The notes under the pieces are model-generated. The model saw only the letters and a program-made list of their open reading frames with translations, did not search any database and was not told where the DNA came from. Below are positions 23,124-35,708 of a stretch of DNA of 64,000 nt, piece after piece. The stretch lies in assembly GCA_900073065.1 (NCBI GenBank), contig FJOG01000010.1:57050-121049 (forward strand), written 5' to 3'. The translations under genes were made by a program, and so were the position numbers. Source of the stretch: Phialocephala subalpina (lineage: Eukaryota > Ascomycota > Leotiomycetes > Helotiales > Mollisiaceae). Numbering within the stretch: position 1 is the first letter of the stretch; each line of letters starts with the position of its first letter.

Positions 23124-23949
23124 GTTGCTAGACGTCGCGACAGCTGTTCAAGAAAATTTGTATCAGCCAGGAACAAGATAAGTAGAGAGAAATTTGAAGG
23201 CAGAGCATGAAAATATATTGAAAACTTGTTGGGAAGTGGCCTGAAAGAAGCATGAAGGAGGGAACATCTGAGATTCAACTGGTCATAGCTGCAGGATCGG
23301 ATACAGAGCAGGGTGGAGGGACTCACGTATTGTTGTTGAAAGAATCAATGCGCGTTCCGGAAAAGGCTTGAGTTGAAGAAAGTCCAGAATAATGGTAACG
23401 ATAAAACGCGCCTAGATTCAACAAAGACCTTTTTCGTGGTGATATGAAAGAAGTGTGTTGAAGTGGGAAAAGGCTGCGAGGTTTGCAGCATGTTGTTTCC
23501 AGCTGACTTTAGCTCATTTTCGGCGTCAAGACAGCCCCAGGCATCATTTACCAACTATGGTAACTGCCCATATGCAATCAAAGTCAGCACTTCTGTCCTC
23601 GAACACCGATATCAGCTTTCTATGACGGACTTGAAGCTCTGGACATTCACTGAATACAATACAGCTCAGGGGTTCGAAGCGAGGCGAGACACGCTAGCGC
23701 GCAACTACGGATAAATACCGGCCCGAAAATCGATAATCAGCGCGTCGCGATGTTTATGAGCCTCCAAAAATTTCAGGCAGGCGAAGTCAAGTCAACAAAT
23801 GACTGCTTCGACAATCCTCTCGAACACCCCGAATCCCTCCTTCCTACGCATGCGCCACTCGAATTGAAATAATTCAAGCACCGTTGCTACCTATCGAACA
23901 AACTCTTCCCTCTCGAGCGTCCAGAAATTTGGACCTTCAAGAGCATGCC
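23124..23949. promoter_or_regulatory. Divergent region between UCH37-like and POM152
   Basis: 826 bases expected to contain both promoters. No gene or clear motif array was recognised. Confidence 0.45.
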
Positions 23950-26900
23950 ATGAGTGGAACCCCTCGACTGCGGTCTTCGTGGCCAACAACTCCAGGAAGC
24001 AATGGTTCGAACCCAGGTCCAAGAAATGCGAGCCCAGAAGCCACGAGGGTCAGATCACCTCTGCCAGATCTACCCAATGCGCCGCCGACAGCAACTATAA
24101 CCAACACGCCTCTCATACCCGTCAACCTCATCGATGCCCCTAGCCAGCGTATGTACGCCTTGGCAATCTATGGACTCCTCGTGGTATGGCGTTTGTACGA
24201 TTGGTGGACGCTTGTGGAGGAAGATACTCATTCATTTGTGCTGTTTGTGAAGTGGACCTTCATCGATATTCTGTTCATGTTTGGAGTACCCTTATTGCGT
24301 ATACCATGGCTCGAATGGTCGGAAGGAACATCACTGGCATCATGTACGATACATACCTTCGTGAACGGTATGCTAATGTTTCGAGTACCTGTAAGTTATT
24401 GAGAAGGGGACATATTGTGCTGGTATTGACATCCTTAGATACCGCTGGAAGGGACATTGCTCCTCCTTGCCAAAACCGTTTTCGACAGAGAGATGTCTAT
24501 TTCCGAGAATAGCGTCAACCCTGCAAAGATCTTACAAAACTCATCTCTCATCATGGGCAAGCAGATCATTCACATTCTGCCGGAGGGGTGCGTACCGTTG
24601 TCCTATCTTCTTGAGCAAAACTAATGATGTTCGCAGATCCGTCACTATGAATCCAGACCGCCTCCCCTTTTGCATCGATAACGGCCATCCAGTGGCGCAA
24701 ATACCCCTCTACTTCAATCAGACCAAGCCGAAACACGTCGAACTTCTCCGTATTGACTTCGACACCAATGCCAATGAGACTATTGTCCTGTCGTCGAAGG
24801 AGGTCAACAGTGCCCGCAAGACCCACGATGAGAGTTTGTTCACCTTGAACTACGTTACGAAGAAGCCTGGCCTCTATAGACTCCACAAGGTCATCGACAA
24901 GACAAAATTGGAAGTTCAACGCAGAATGTCCGATACCCTTGTCGTCACATGCCCAAAGGCTCTTGTCAAATCTACAACTTCGGACAAGTGCTTAGGTGAT
25001 CTTTCGGACCTCACTATGGAGATTGAAGGTACTCCACCTTTGAAAGTGGTTTACAGCAGAACCTCGAACAGCGACCAGAGCGTTCACCACTTTCAGAGCA
25101 TTCAACCAGAGAATTTTGCTTCACCTCTGTTGGGTTCTACGGGCGCTGGTTCGTTAGTCCTAGCTGGCAGTCAAGACGTGACATGGGCTCGAAGCCATCG
25201 TATTACTGTCCCTCTGAACGAGTCGATGATACCTAGTGGCAAATGGCTATACTCTATCGACGAGATCCATGATGCTACTGGTAATATCGCCAATTTCTCG
25301 TCTGGAGCTGATGATGGAGAACATGTTTACCCCAAAGGTGCACATCTTGAACAGGCATTTATCGTCCACGAACGACCTGTTGCTCGTCTTACTGGATGCG
25401 ACTCTCGAAATCCCTTGATGGTTGCGAGTGGGCGTAGCATACAGCTCCCCTCCCAATATGTATCGCCTGGTCGAGCACCCGATGACACGTCTCATACTTT
25501 GGTCTGGAAGTTCTCTCCATTAGACAGCTTGACGAAGAATGGAGATCACGGAGATGAAGTGGTATTCGAGGAGTTCTCGGCGAAAACAGCACACAGCGCA
25601 CCGGTGATCAAACAGCCAGGTCTGTACACCCTCACAGGAGTGAAGAGCAAATTCTGTGACGGAGAGATCAGAGAGCCTGCATCTTGCCTGCTACTCAATC
25701 CACCCGAGCCTGAATTGACCATTAGTTCGGAGAATATCAACGACAAATGTGCTGGAAGCTCAATTGGCCTCCTTGTTGACCTCGACCTGATAGGCACACC
25801 ACCATTTACTGTCAGATATGATGTTATCACCAAGAGCGGAAAATCCCCAGAAAGCAAAACAGTGAAGATCACGGGGCTACGCCACCAGATGGAGCTCAGG
25901 CCCACCCACGCAGGCCACTTCAAGTATCACTTCACATCTGTCGACGATGCAGTGTACAAAGGTCACCAATTGAGTGGAAGTGGATTGGTCTTGGAACAAG
26001 ACGTGAAACCACCTGCGTCTGCACAGTTGCGAGCTCCTTCTCGCCCCATCGATGCATGTATCGAGGAGCCGGTCGAGATGAACGTCGAGCTGTCAGGCGA
26101 GAAGCCATTCACTTTGGAGTATGAGCTTGTCCATGACGGCAAACGGAAGAGGAGCAAGGTTTCTGACATTAACACTGATGTTTTCAAGATCAGTACCGAT
26201 CCATTGGTCAAAGGAGGCGAATATTCCCTCGCTCTCACAAGTGTCCAAGACAAGACTGGCTGTAAGATATTTTTGAACAGCGAAGCCAAGTTTACGGTAA
26301 GAAGACAGAGGCCCAAAGCGTCTTTCGGACTTCTCGAGGGCAAGTACAACACCATCGAGGTCGAGGGTAGGAATGTGGAGTTACCGTTACGCCTGACTGG
26401 ACAAGCGCCTTGGACGATCCAATATCGCAATCTTGATGACACATCCGGCAAGATCTTCGAGAAGACAGCTAGATCAACCAACGACATGCTTGCAGTTCAA
26501 CAAGGCGGGATATATGAGATATTAGAAGTCTCCGATGATCAGTGTCCTGGAACGGTTGATCCTGCAGCTTCTACATTTGAGGTCGAGTGGTTCCCCAGAC
26601 CTCAGATCAAGGTCGCAGATAATGCAGCACTCATTCCAGAAGGCAAGAAGTATCGCAAGCGAGAAGTCTGTGAGGGCGATATCGATGCAGTGGAGGTCAA
26701 TCTCATTGGTAGGTCGCTCTGCAACAACTTGGATTCATGCTAATGCTTCGCAGGTTCGTCGCCATATAACGTCAAATATCGGGTTAGCCACAAGCCGGAG
26801 CATGGCTCAGGCTCTATTATCGACAAAGAGTTTGAAGCTGCCCTTGGTCAGGCCATCATTTCTATGGACACTAGCAAACCAGGAACCTATGAGTACAAGT

Positions 26901-27856
26901 TCTCAGAGCTTTCTGATGCTCTGTATGACCACGACTCGAAGAAGTTCACTCCTCTCATTCTAGAGCAAAAGGTCAACCGGAAGCCATCCGCCCACTTCGT
27001 CAAACCAGGCCAATCTTACAAATACTGCAACGAAGAGCTTGCAGGCGACGAAGTAATCCCAATCAAGCTAGAAGGAGTCCCACCATTCAGCCTCGAAGTC
27101 GACATCAAACATCGAAGCAGTAACCGGCCCGAGACTGTCAAGATTGCGAACATCGAGTCAAAATACTATGACTTCCGGATACCCCATCGAGTGCTATCAC
27201 TAGGAATCCATCAAGTCAGCGTGCGCAAAGTACGCGATTCTCATGGCTGTCAGCAAAAGACAGAATACAATGCACCCCATGTCCAGGTTCAAGTCTATGA
27301 TGTGCCGACGATCTACCCATTGGACTCTCGAGTCGATTACTGTGTGGGCGAACGCATTTCCTACACACTCTCCGGAACCGCACCATTTGAGATTCACTAC
27401 AACTTTGAAGGCACTCAAAGGAAGGCGAAATCTACAAGCACAACGTTCCGACGTATCGCGGAAAAGCCTGGTAACTTTACCATCACTGGCATTTCTGACA
27501 AAGCAAGTGAGTGCAAAGCGAGGACGAATATCTCTAAGGTGATCCATGAAATGCCAAGTGTGAAGATCAGCAAAGGGAGACAGGTGGAAGTGGACATCCA
27601 CGAAGGCGGCGAAGCAGAAATCCTGTTCGAATTTTGGGGAACCCCTCCATTCGAGTTCACATACACAAGAAGTACGAATGCTCGAAGAGGGCAAAAGTCA
27701 CAGGTCTTAGAGACGAGACATGAGGTGTCTTATGAGCACAGCAAGACGATTCAGTCCTCACAGGAGGGCACATACGAGGTGGTGGCGATCAAGGACAAGT
27801 ACTGTTCCTTCTCTACGCAGAAAGCAGAGAACAAGCAACGACTCCTTGAATTCTAG
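23950..27856 (+). CDS. POM152: Nucleoporin POM152
   Basis: Integral membrane nucleoporin of the nuclear pore membrane ring. Exons 23950-24390, 24439-24587, 24637-26708 and 26754-27856 give 1254 residues, the usual size. The Ser/Pro-rich N-terminus is followed by hydrophobic segments (about 70-90, 95-120 and 130-160). The rest is a luminal array of repeated Ig-like domains. Each repeat contains a G-x-P-P-F/L box ([65 protein letters not shown]) and a G-x-Y-x-L/V box ([30 protein letters not shown]). The start is chosen at [10 protein letters not shown]. The frame is open upstream but has no earlier ATG that improves the family match. Confidence 0.95.
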
Positions 27857-28042
27857 ATGTAGGATTCTTGTTGGATTAGTTTATGTTTTACAGCATAGCG
27901 CGGCGTTGGGCTCAGGTTCTTCTATTTCATCATGTCTATAGTATACCAAAAAATACCAGAATGAACCCTCATACCATACCATACATCTTGACTTCATTTC
28001 ACCATCATGTCGTCCATCAACTTGTCTGCATCATTTCCGTTC

Positions 28043-29005
28043 TCATGTTCCAGCATCAACCTGTCTCCCCCTCTCCAACTCCTTCAAATACTCAGCCTCA
28101 AATCTAAACTTCCTCCCCTTATTCCAATTCAACCCCCAATTAATTTCCCCCGCCTCGACCCTCACCGCCCTAAGTCCCCTCATCCCATCCAAAATATCCC
28201 GTTTCTGCTCCCAAGTGTAAGTTTGTGGCGGTTCCTGCCAACTAATCCTTAAACTCTGAACGTCTGCTCCTCCCAACCATTTCCCTAATTTCTTGATCCC
28301 TTTCTTGACTTCTGCTATTCGAGCATCGGCTTCGATGTCTCCGGGTTTTGTGGCGCGTTTTTCGGTTCCTAGATGGATCGATACGCTGAGGTGTTTTACG
28401 GAGGAGGTCAGGGAGGGGGAGAGGATTAGGTCGGATCGGCGGGTTTTGTGGATCCAGACGTTGTAGTCGATTGTTACGTGGACTGTTTGGGAGGGGCAGC
28501 CGTAGAGAAGGGGGAGGGCTTCGTTGCGGATTTGGTGGTTGAGGAGAAGGAGGGAGGGAACGATGGGTTGGGTGAGGTGGATGTGTGTTTGTAGTTGTCG
28601 GGGGTGTGGACCTTTAATAGGGGGGTCGGCAGGTGGTGGGAGGGTGTAGGTGTATATCAGCTCTCTGATTTCGAGAGGGAGACGAAGGAGATGGGGAAGG
28701 TTGACGGGTAATGCTGTTGTTTCGAGGGGGATCGTGGGGGAGGGCAGTGTGGGTGTCTGGAGAGGGTATGGGTTTCTGGCGTATTGTTGGAGGGTAAGGA
28801 AGTAAGCCCTCAGGTCTTGTTTGCGGAGGTTCCAGACTGCGTCTTCAGGGAGGTGGAGGATGGATTCTATTGCTGGTGTAGGACGGGTCTGGGCCATGGA
28901 AGTTGTTCGCGGGGAAGTGCAGATGCGTTTGCTTGCTGGGGCGGATGGGGATTTCTGGCAGGAGGAGGATGGTCGTTTGGAGTGGTCTTCGGAAGGAGAA
29001 GCCAT
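28043..29005 (-). CDS. Hypothetical fungal protein with LPLEIR-type (2EXR/F-box-like) motif
   Basis: Intronless gene of 320 residues. The first 60 residues are Ser/Pro-rich and likely disordered. A motif LLRLPLEIRELIYTYTL at about 110-126 is typical of a large, poorly characterised group of filamentous-fungal proteins (2EXR or F-box-like). It is followed by LLLLNHQIRNEALPLLYG, which resembles the usual next block (CRQIRxEALPLLY). The remainder is basic and has no recognised catalytic motif. A protein-interaction role is a guess. The strand is supported by the coherent fungal protein pattern. The opposite strand shows only short frames. Confidence 0.75.
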   Translation of the reverse strand: MASPSEDHSKRPSSSCQKSPSAPASKRICTSPRTTSMAQTRPTPAIESILHLPEDAVWNLRKQDLRAYFLTLQQYARNPYPLQTPTLPSPTIPLETTALPVNLPHLLRLPLEIRELIYTYTLPPPADPPIKGPHPRQLQTHIHLTQPIVPSLLLLNHQIRNEALPLLYGCPSQTVHVTIDYNVWIHKTRRSDLILSPSLTSSVKHLSVSIHLGTEKRATKPGDIEADARIAEVKKGIKKLGKWLGGADVQSLRISWQEPPQTYTWEQKRDILDGMRGLRAVRVEAGEINWGLNWNKGRKFRFEAEYLKELERGRQVDAGT

Positions 29006-29725
29006 GATGAGTGAATGAAAGAGATCAGGCGATATATGTATGGTTTGGGAGGTCGTAAACTATCTCCAGATATATATAAAGATATGCGGGGAGATGTAGT
29101 GGGGCTCTGTGTCTCGAAGCTTTTCAAACACGAGAGGCTCCTGGCGATCCTCGGGTATCTGTGCTCGAGGTCTTGGCACCATACAAATGGATCAGATAAG
29201 ATAATCCTGGTACCTTGGCAAGCCTGTCGAAACTCCAAAAAAGTAATTTTGAGGATATTTAAAGTTCTTTTATACTCCATACTTATTTCAGATTGGTTTC
29301 GGGATAAACCGAAAGGAATCGTGTTCAGATGGCTATTGGATTCAAGTAGAGTTTGATGTCTCGGGTGATTTCTAGAAAGTAGACACGACCATGGCTGTTC
29401 CTTATGAATCATGATTGGTTTGATTATTTGAGCACCCAGTACTCGAAGTTGGTTCTTGTAAGATTATTCAACTTATTGAAAGAGACAATCCCATTTCACG
29501 GTCTGTGTAGACGCTAGATTACTGAGATCACTTCGAATTCATTGTCTCTAGCCAGGACAGGGATCATGCAAGGTCAAATAATGGATGGATTACATCCTGA
29601 TTTGTCAAAACCGCTCAAAAGTCGCTGGTGTTGTCTGCCAAGAAGAATTCATTTTGAATCAGGAACACTATGGTCATCGCTTGTTTCCCAAACGCCAAAC
29701 TCAAAGACCCAAACATTTTCATCAT
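29006..29725. other. Intergenic
   Basis: Region upstream of the LPLEIR gene and downstream of the P450 gene. No gene, repeat or RNA was recognised. Confidence 0.55.
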
Positions 29726-31443
29726 TCAAGCCGCATGCGCCCTAACTTTGACTCCGTTTCCACTGCAATTGGTGAGAGTCAAGTTGTGTCTGGTCACCGG
29801 GTCTGTCTCCAATGACTCCATCTTGTCCCATCGCTGCAGCAGTCGTACGGTTACGTAAGAGGATTCGGTCAAGGCGAATTGTTGGCCTATGCAAATTCGT
29901 GGACCACCGTTGAACTATGATGTTAGTTTAATCTAATGATTATGTCTTGGGAAAGGAAGCTTATTTCATGTGTTCCAGCATTTGACATAAAATTTACATG
30001 AAGAGCAGTTGCATCTTAGGAAAGGGATAGTGGAAGATTACTTACTGGAAGATACTCCCACCCAACCTTCCTGTTCTCCCATCTCTCAGGTCTAAAGTCC
30101 TCGGCGTCCTCGCCCCAAATATCCTTCCTGTGATGCAAGACATGTACTGAATAATCCACAGCTGTGCCGGCAGGAACGAAGAGTTTGGACTGCCCGTCCA
30201 GACCTCCACCTCGGGGTAAGGTCGTATCCTTGTTCGCAAATCTGCTGTTGATAGGCACAACAGGATACAGGCGAAGAGCTTCGTTGTTACAATGCTGAAG
30301 ATACTGACATGACTTGAGCTTTGAAAATGTGATCTGTTTGGGGTTGTCGTAAGTGCCAAACTCGTTGATGACAATGTCTCGGAGCTTCTTGTATCGGGCA
30401 GGATCTCTGGCAAGACACAAGAATAGCCAGCCCAGAAGCGAAGCAGTAGTATCTCGACCCGCAAGAAGAATATTGAGTAGCTGAGATCGAAGCTCTACCG
30501 GGTCTTGACATTCGGCAGCCAATGCTTCCAGGAAGACATATTTCTCTTTGCCGCCGACACCCTTTTCCAGCTCTTTCTCGCGAAGTTCTTTCGACAGCGC
30601 AAGTCGGACGAAGCGGTCGATGAAGTTATGGCATACTTTGCAGGCTTCTTTGAATCCCCTGGGGCTGATGAGCCAGTACATGTGAGCGAATCGAGCCCGT
30701 GTTGCGAGAGCCATCTGGCCTTGATCGAAAGCAGTAGCAAAATCGAAAGCATCATTCCCACCTGCGTCGGCAGCGTTGTTCCCATCCATGAGGATCTTCT
30801 GTGAATCAACGGACTCTCCAAAGAGAAACTCAGTGGCAGAGTCGAGAGTGAGACGGAAGAAGAGTACTTGAAGGTCGACGCAATCAGTCCAATTATCTGG
30901 CTGGAGACGAGCTTCAAGAGCTCTCATCATATTTTGGACATGGTCTTCTTCGAGTTCCAGATCACTGACTTGCTCTCTAGCAAATTGAGGTCTCATCATC
31001 GCTCTTGAATGCTCCCATCCAGCCCCATCCTGAGTGAAAATGCCATTGCCCAGCAACGGCCAGAAGTTCCCTCGACGTAACGGACCCAAATCGAAATCAG
31101 GAAACTGAGTCGCCAAGATAGCCTGAATGTTCTTCTCATCAGCCGTGAAGAAGTTCGGACTCCCAAAGATGGACCATTGGTAAGTATTAACACCCGCTCC
31201 AACGTCGTGGATCCTCTTGATAGCATCCACTGGAAATAGTTTCGCCTTGTCTGCCTTGATGGCACGAACAATTTGGTCGACTCCTAAGGGCCATCGATTT
31301 TTCTGAACTGGAGCAGGTTCACATTTGAGCTCGCGAGCTTTGGCTGCGTTGCGTCGAGTGACCAAAATGCCGGTGACGACGAGGTAGATGATATAAGCCA
31401 AGCCGGCCCATCCCAGTGCTCCGACGACGAGGGGAAACAGCAT
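29726..31443 (-). CDS. Cytochrome P450, CYP52-like (alkane/fatty acid hydroxylase type)
   Basis: Membrane-bound P450 monooxygenase. Two exons on the minus strand, 31443-30046 and 29914-29726, give 528 residues. An N-terminal membrane anchor spans about 5-28. The I-helix oxygen-binding motif is LLAGRDTTAS, the K-helix ExxR is in NEALRLYP and the PERW motif in DFRPERWENR. The heme-binding loop with the axial Cys (FNGGPRICIGQQFAL) is encoded by the second exon. A model stopping at the first-exon frame would lack the heme Cys. The FNGGPRICIGQQ sequence and overall length fit CYP52-related clans, which hydroxylate the omega end of alkanes and fatty acids. Exact substrate cannot be read. There is no neighbouring biosynthetic gene, so a secondary-metabolite role has no support here. 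Confidence 0.92.
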
Positions 31444-32641
31444 GGCGATCCGATGTATATGTATATGTATATGTATTTGTCAGATGTTGAAGTCTGTTGT
31501 TCACGTCAACATCGTTCAGTAATGTCTGGAGCGGGAGAGCAGTAGTATATACCTGAGGAAATCTGAGCGACGTAAGATGTTTGAAGGGTAAATGTGTGTA
31601 TTGTTATTGGGCTGTTCGTACTTGCTTGTATTCTTACCATCAAACCGGACGGTCACCTCGGCGCATCCATCACCCCGCTTTTGCTCGGCCGGCATTCATC
31701 GCCTATCCCGTGATCATTCAGCTTGACCGGCCGGGCTCACTCAAGGACTCCAGGACTTAAGGTACTTGCCCAGCAAAATCATATATATGTGTGCGAGGAA
31801 AGAAAGATCTTGCTTGTGGATTTTTGATCGTACCCGCATCTTCAGCGACATCTGAGGTTGAATGCTTGTACCGGCTAACTTCGAGATTGGAAAGTTGGCA
31901 GTTGCTTGTGCTTTAGCTGCATTCGGTTTTGTCAGATGAGAGACTAAGTCTTATTTCTTGGAGTGATTGGCTTCCTAATACGAGGCTGTTGTCAGAAAAA
32001 GTGTCATTCGCCTTCAACGAAGGCATCTCACAGAAAGCCACAAGAAATTCCCAAGTATAATTGGAGATCAGAGCGGGGTTTCGAACACAAGAAACATATA
32101 TCGTATGGGCATCTGGAGTCTGAAAATGGAGTCTGAAGATATTAATGCAATGGCCCCCCCAATATGCATGCATCTCATTTGATTGGCTATCGGTACTCCG
32201 CAGGTCGTACCCAACCGTTTGGGAAAAGCCAATTCACGAACATGACACGAAACACCGCGTCGCGCTCACGAAACTCCGTCTGCTCCACGCTCACGCCGCA
32301 CGCCTCTGATATCCCATACATCATAACGAAAACAAGAACTCCAAGTCATGTAACTCTGACTGACAAAATAGCCCACGCAAAATCGGACAATCAAGAGACA
32401 GTCCCCACCCAATCCAATATCCAACATCAGACCGCTTCTTCTGTGTCGAGGAAGCCAAGAATACCGATATGCCCTATTGTGGTGTGCGAACGTGTTGCTC
32501 CCAGTCCTCTGTCCTGTGCCGGTCCGGTCGCATGTCCAGAGACTGAGAAGAAACGAAAATCATTAATGCAGTCATCCAAATCATATACAATGCACCGTAT
32601 CTTCGTAAAAACACACAAGAATTTCTGCCGTAGCTTCATCA
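31444..32641. other. Intergenic with a TATATG microsatellite
   Basis: Upstream region of the P450 gene and 3' side of the Whi5-like gene. A (GTATAT) run at about 31454-31477 lies just before the P450 start codon. An open frame at 32164-32652 (plus) overlaps the 3' end of the next gene and has no domain. Confidence 0.55.
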
Positions 32642-33844
32642 TCATGAAATGAGATCACCTCCAAGTTGCATACCGAGGCCAGTATGCTTAGTGCTGTTCG
32701 AATTGCCATCTCGCATGTTCGGACTTGATCCTGGATTGAAGTTGTCGAACGTCAGGCGTCGTCGAGCGAGCGTCGAAGGCGTCTTGACTGTCCGGGGAGT
32801 CTTGGGCCATGCACTTTGGGCCGGGCTTGGAGTAATGTTGACAAAGTCCGAAAAGTCAAATGCTTGTGATGGAGTGTTTGGAGCACCAAACCCAGAAAGG
32901 AGCCCGCTTGGAGTTGTTGTCATCATAGAAGATGGCAAGGCAAGACTCTTAGGAGGTGGTGTAGATGGCGGTGGCATGCGAGCTCGGGAGGTAGGATTTG
33001 CTGGCGAGGGAGATGTCGCCAAATAGAGCAGCAAGTCTGCACCTTCTTCTCCTAACTTCTTGTCTTTGCTGCGGCGGCCCAAGCTACCCCTGTTGCGGGG
33101 AGGCGAGGGAGTTCGGGGTGGTGACGAGCGAATGTTGAATGAGTGTGCCGGCAGCGTGTTCTCTTCGTCGTCCGAAGCAGCTGCAAAGTTGGTGGAATGG
33201 ATATCATCTGATCCCGAAAAGAATGAAAGTCCGGGGCCCGAAGAAGTGGTGAAGTGTGTATGCTTTCTGGGCTTGATCGGGGAGGACTGCGTGAGCTGAT
33301 GGTCCTTCCATGATGTGCGGCCTGCATTGACAGATCTGCCAGCTGTAGGAGACGACCGATATCTCTTGCGTGAGCTAGAGGGCGACCCTGGATGTTCGAA
33401 ACTATTGTGGTATGTTCGTTTTCGATATCCGGTGCTGCTGCCACTGCCACTCCTTGATCCAACCTGGTCGGAGAAGATAGCCGGACCCTTCAGGGGAGAA
33501 CTCATGAGAATCCTTGAACCAGAATATCGAAATTCAGATGCAGTGCTCGAGGAGGAATCCGAAAATATATCTCCACTCGACATTGGTCTGCTCCGTCTCA
33601 ACTCCTCCTCAACTTTCGGCTCAATTGTGTCCAAGGTGAGATCCTCCCAACCACGAGCGGCCTTGTATTGCGCAAGAGCGAGTCGAGCTTTGAGTTTACG
33701 TCCAATCTATGGATTATTGTTAGCATTCCATGCTGCGTAGTGGGAGGAAGGTAAGGGAGAATTGCTTACCTTGCCAACTTCAGCCCTCTTCAAGACCGCA
33801 TCGACCACCACCTCGGGCTGTTTCTTCTTCCATGGGGAAGACAT
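32642..33844 (-). CDS. Whi5/Nrm1-like G1/S transcriptional repressor
   Basis: Two exons on the minus strand, 33844-33770 and 33706-32642, give 379 residues. The N-terminal region contains IGRKLKARLALAQYKAARGW at about 26-45. This matches the short Whi5/Nrm1 family signature (RL.LA.YKV-like) known to bind SBF/MBF cell-cycle transcription complexes. The rest is Ser/Pro-rich and likely disordered. It has many SP and TP sites (SSPLKGP, SSPIKPRKH, ATSPSP, TPSPPRN, ITPSPAQ), some in full CDK contexts with a nearby basic residue. In yeast, CDK phosphorylation inactivates Whi5. The same logic is inferred. A short acidic-hydrophobic patch (AFDFSDFVNITP) could be a binding motif. Identification rests on one short motif plus overall composition. 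Confidence 0.75.
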
Positions 33845-34501
33845 CCTCAAGTCGAATGTACCCTTGGGATTGCTTGGGTAATTGAGAGAAGGTCCGCAGC
33901 GGAAGACCAAAAGTGAAAGGCTTTATCGGGCCAAAGTAAGGTCGGCGTCAACGTTCGAGAGGGTGGAAATGAGGTCTTCGGTTGGTCCGATTGTGGGCGT
34001 CGAGGAGAATAAATCGATTGTGGGGGAGAACAGGTCTTTGACAAAAATGAACCAACAAGGGATTGAATGAAATCTTTGAGATTTTCTCAATCACTCCACG
34101 GGTGAACGATTGACGAAGGTGGTGGTTTTGGAGGAGGCGGTTGTCTGGAAGTTGGTCTGGGTCTCATTCCTGGTCAACTGGCAGAGCGACGAGACGGGGA
34201 GACGCGCGAAAGAGAAGCCCAGCACCTCGCTTCGTTGGTAAGCGACCAATGACCATTCACATTCAGCCTTAACGGGACCCATTATGAAGACCGTGCAGCA
34301 GCGTTTTGCAAGGACTTTGTACAAGGCAGGTGAGAGTGAGAGTGTTGGCGGGAGGATAGAGGATAGAGGATAAAGATAAATGAGAGCACGGTGATGATGC
34401 TGCACTCCTGGTCACCTCGATTGTTCTGTATCGACAGTTGGATATAAAAGTCTGCGTAGCAGCACAACTACAACGAGTATTCCTCACAGATGAGAACCTA
34501 T

Positions 34502-34555
34502 CGAATGAAATCGAATGAAATGAAATGAAATCAAATCAAATCAAATCAAATCAAA
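34502..34555 (+). repeat. TGAAA/TCAAA pentamer array
   Basis: TCGAATGAAA is repeated twice, then TGAAA twice, then TCAAA about five times head to tail. Confidence 0.9.
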
Positions 34556-34826
34556 TCTATCTCACGATTCATACCTGTGTCGAGAGAGAGGTATCAGCCA
34601 TGCCGACGAGACTGCCATCGCGGCCCGTCGTCGGTTTAGACAAGAGTGAGGGCTGCAGTCTCATGCTCTCTCCCACTCAGCCGTCACAGTTGAGAGAGAG
34701 CCTTCTGTTTGCTAGAAGACAATCTGTGACATGTCGTGAGGCATTGAGTCGCTCTGTCGCTTTTGTCAGACTAAGACTAAGCTTAAAAAGTATATCTCGC
34801 TCTGCGACTTCCCAAGTCATCCACAT

Positions 34827-34860
34827 CCACGTCCACGTCCACGTCCACGTCCACGTCCAC
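34827..34860 (+). repeat. CCACGT hexamer array
   Basis: Five to six exact head-to-tail copies, each containing CACGTC or its reverse complement GACGTG, the half-site type of bZIP or bHLH factors. It lies about 850 bases before the metalloproteinase start. Confidence 0.9.
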
Positions 34861-35708
34861 AATCGACCCTCCCTCTTTCTTCACTCGTACTTTCCACTTG
34901 AATACCATACATACAGGTCGCGCCGAGTAGACAGACTACTTCGACGAGCACCAATCCTTTCAACCACCGCCACTCTTTTCCTGCCTTGTTTTGTCTTGCC
35001 TTGCCTTGCCTCTCCTCTCACCCGTCGTCGCTGTGCTCGCAGTAAGTAAGTCGCACGCACCGGCTGCACGTGTTGTTGATCTGCTGTGGCTGCGGATGAC
35101 TAACATGCGATTCTTCACTCAGGACAGGCAATCCTACTCCGCCCACCGAGAGATAACCTGAAACTAAACGCTCAAGACATCTGGTTGGGTGCCGCACACT
35201 TTAGCCGAAGCTTTTTGTAGCCACTTGCGTCGTGTACTTGGCCCAAGCTGGTCACTTTGCTGCCCCAGCACCACCAGAACGCCTCGACTCTCTGTCCTCC
35301 AGCAATCGCACCAGTCCAGGCCAAGGTCGGTATCTGCTGGTTTGCCAACAATTGCATCGCGGCCGAGTCGATGTTGACCTCGAACTTCCTCGATCTTTCG
35401 TCGTTTTGCAATTGAAGTTGCTGCTGGCCGAGCAGCTCCCATTCTTTGAGGATTTGGATACGCTCGCTCTGCCTTGGTAGCATCCCTGGACACCCGCATT
35501 CCCATTATTTCTTCTTATCGAAACCAAGGAAGCCGTCATCGATCGCCTAAAATAACTGACTGCAGTGCTCGAGCTCGACAGGTACTACCGTCGTGTTGGT
35601 CCTGCTCGACGAGGGACTTTCTAATCTACATTCGTTTTTCTTCGTGCGCCCATTCAATTGTCTCTGAGCAACTCAACCAGAAGCTCCAACGGCGTGTGCA
35701 GATGAACC

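Larger units (their letters stand above)
33845..35708. promoter_or_regulatory. Long divergent region with pentamer and hexamer repeats
   Basis: About 1.9 kb between the start codons of the Whi5-like and metalloproteinase genes. It contains a TGAAA/TCAAA pentamer run at 34502-34555, a CCACGT hexamer run at 34827-34860 and C/T-rich stretches up to about 35040. Open frames here, including 34525-35049, arise from the repeats. Part of 35.0-35.7 kb is probably the 5' leader of the metalloproteinase gene. Confidence 0.5.

Noticed and set aside
24006..24020. GGTTCGAACCC, resembling a tRNA T-loop
   Set aside because: Lies in the POM152 coding exon, with no acceptor stem, D-loop or anticodon stem around it.
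29726..31443. P450 model ending at 30016 in the first-exon frame
   Set aside because: It would lack the heme-binding Cys. A canonical GTAAGT donor at 30045 and a TAG acceptor at 29915 restore the full motif.
32164..32652. 162-codon open frame on the plus strand
   Set aside because: Overlaps the 3' end of the Whi5-like gene and shows no domain. Composition looks like non-coding DNA.
34525..35049. 174-codon open frame with a His-Val repeat
   Set aside because: The repeat is a translation of the CCACGT hexamer array. The remainder has no protein-like pattern.
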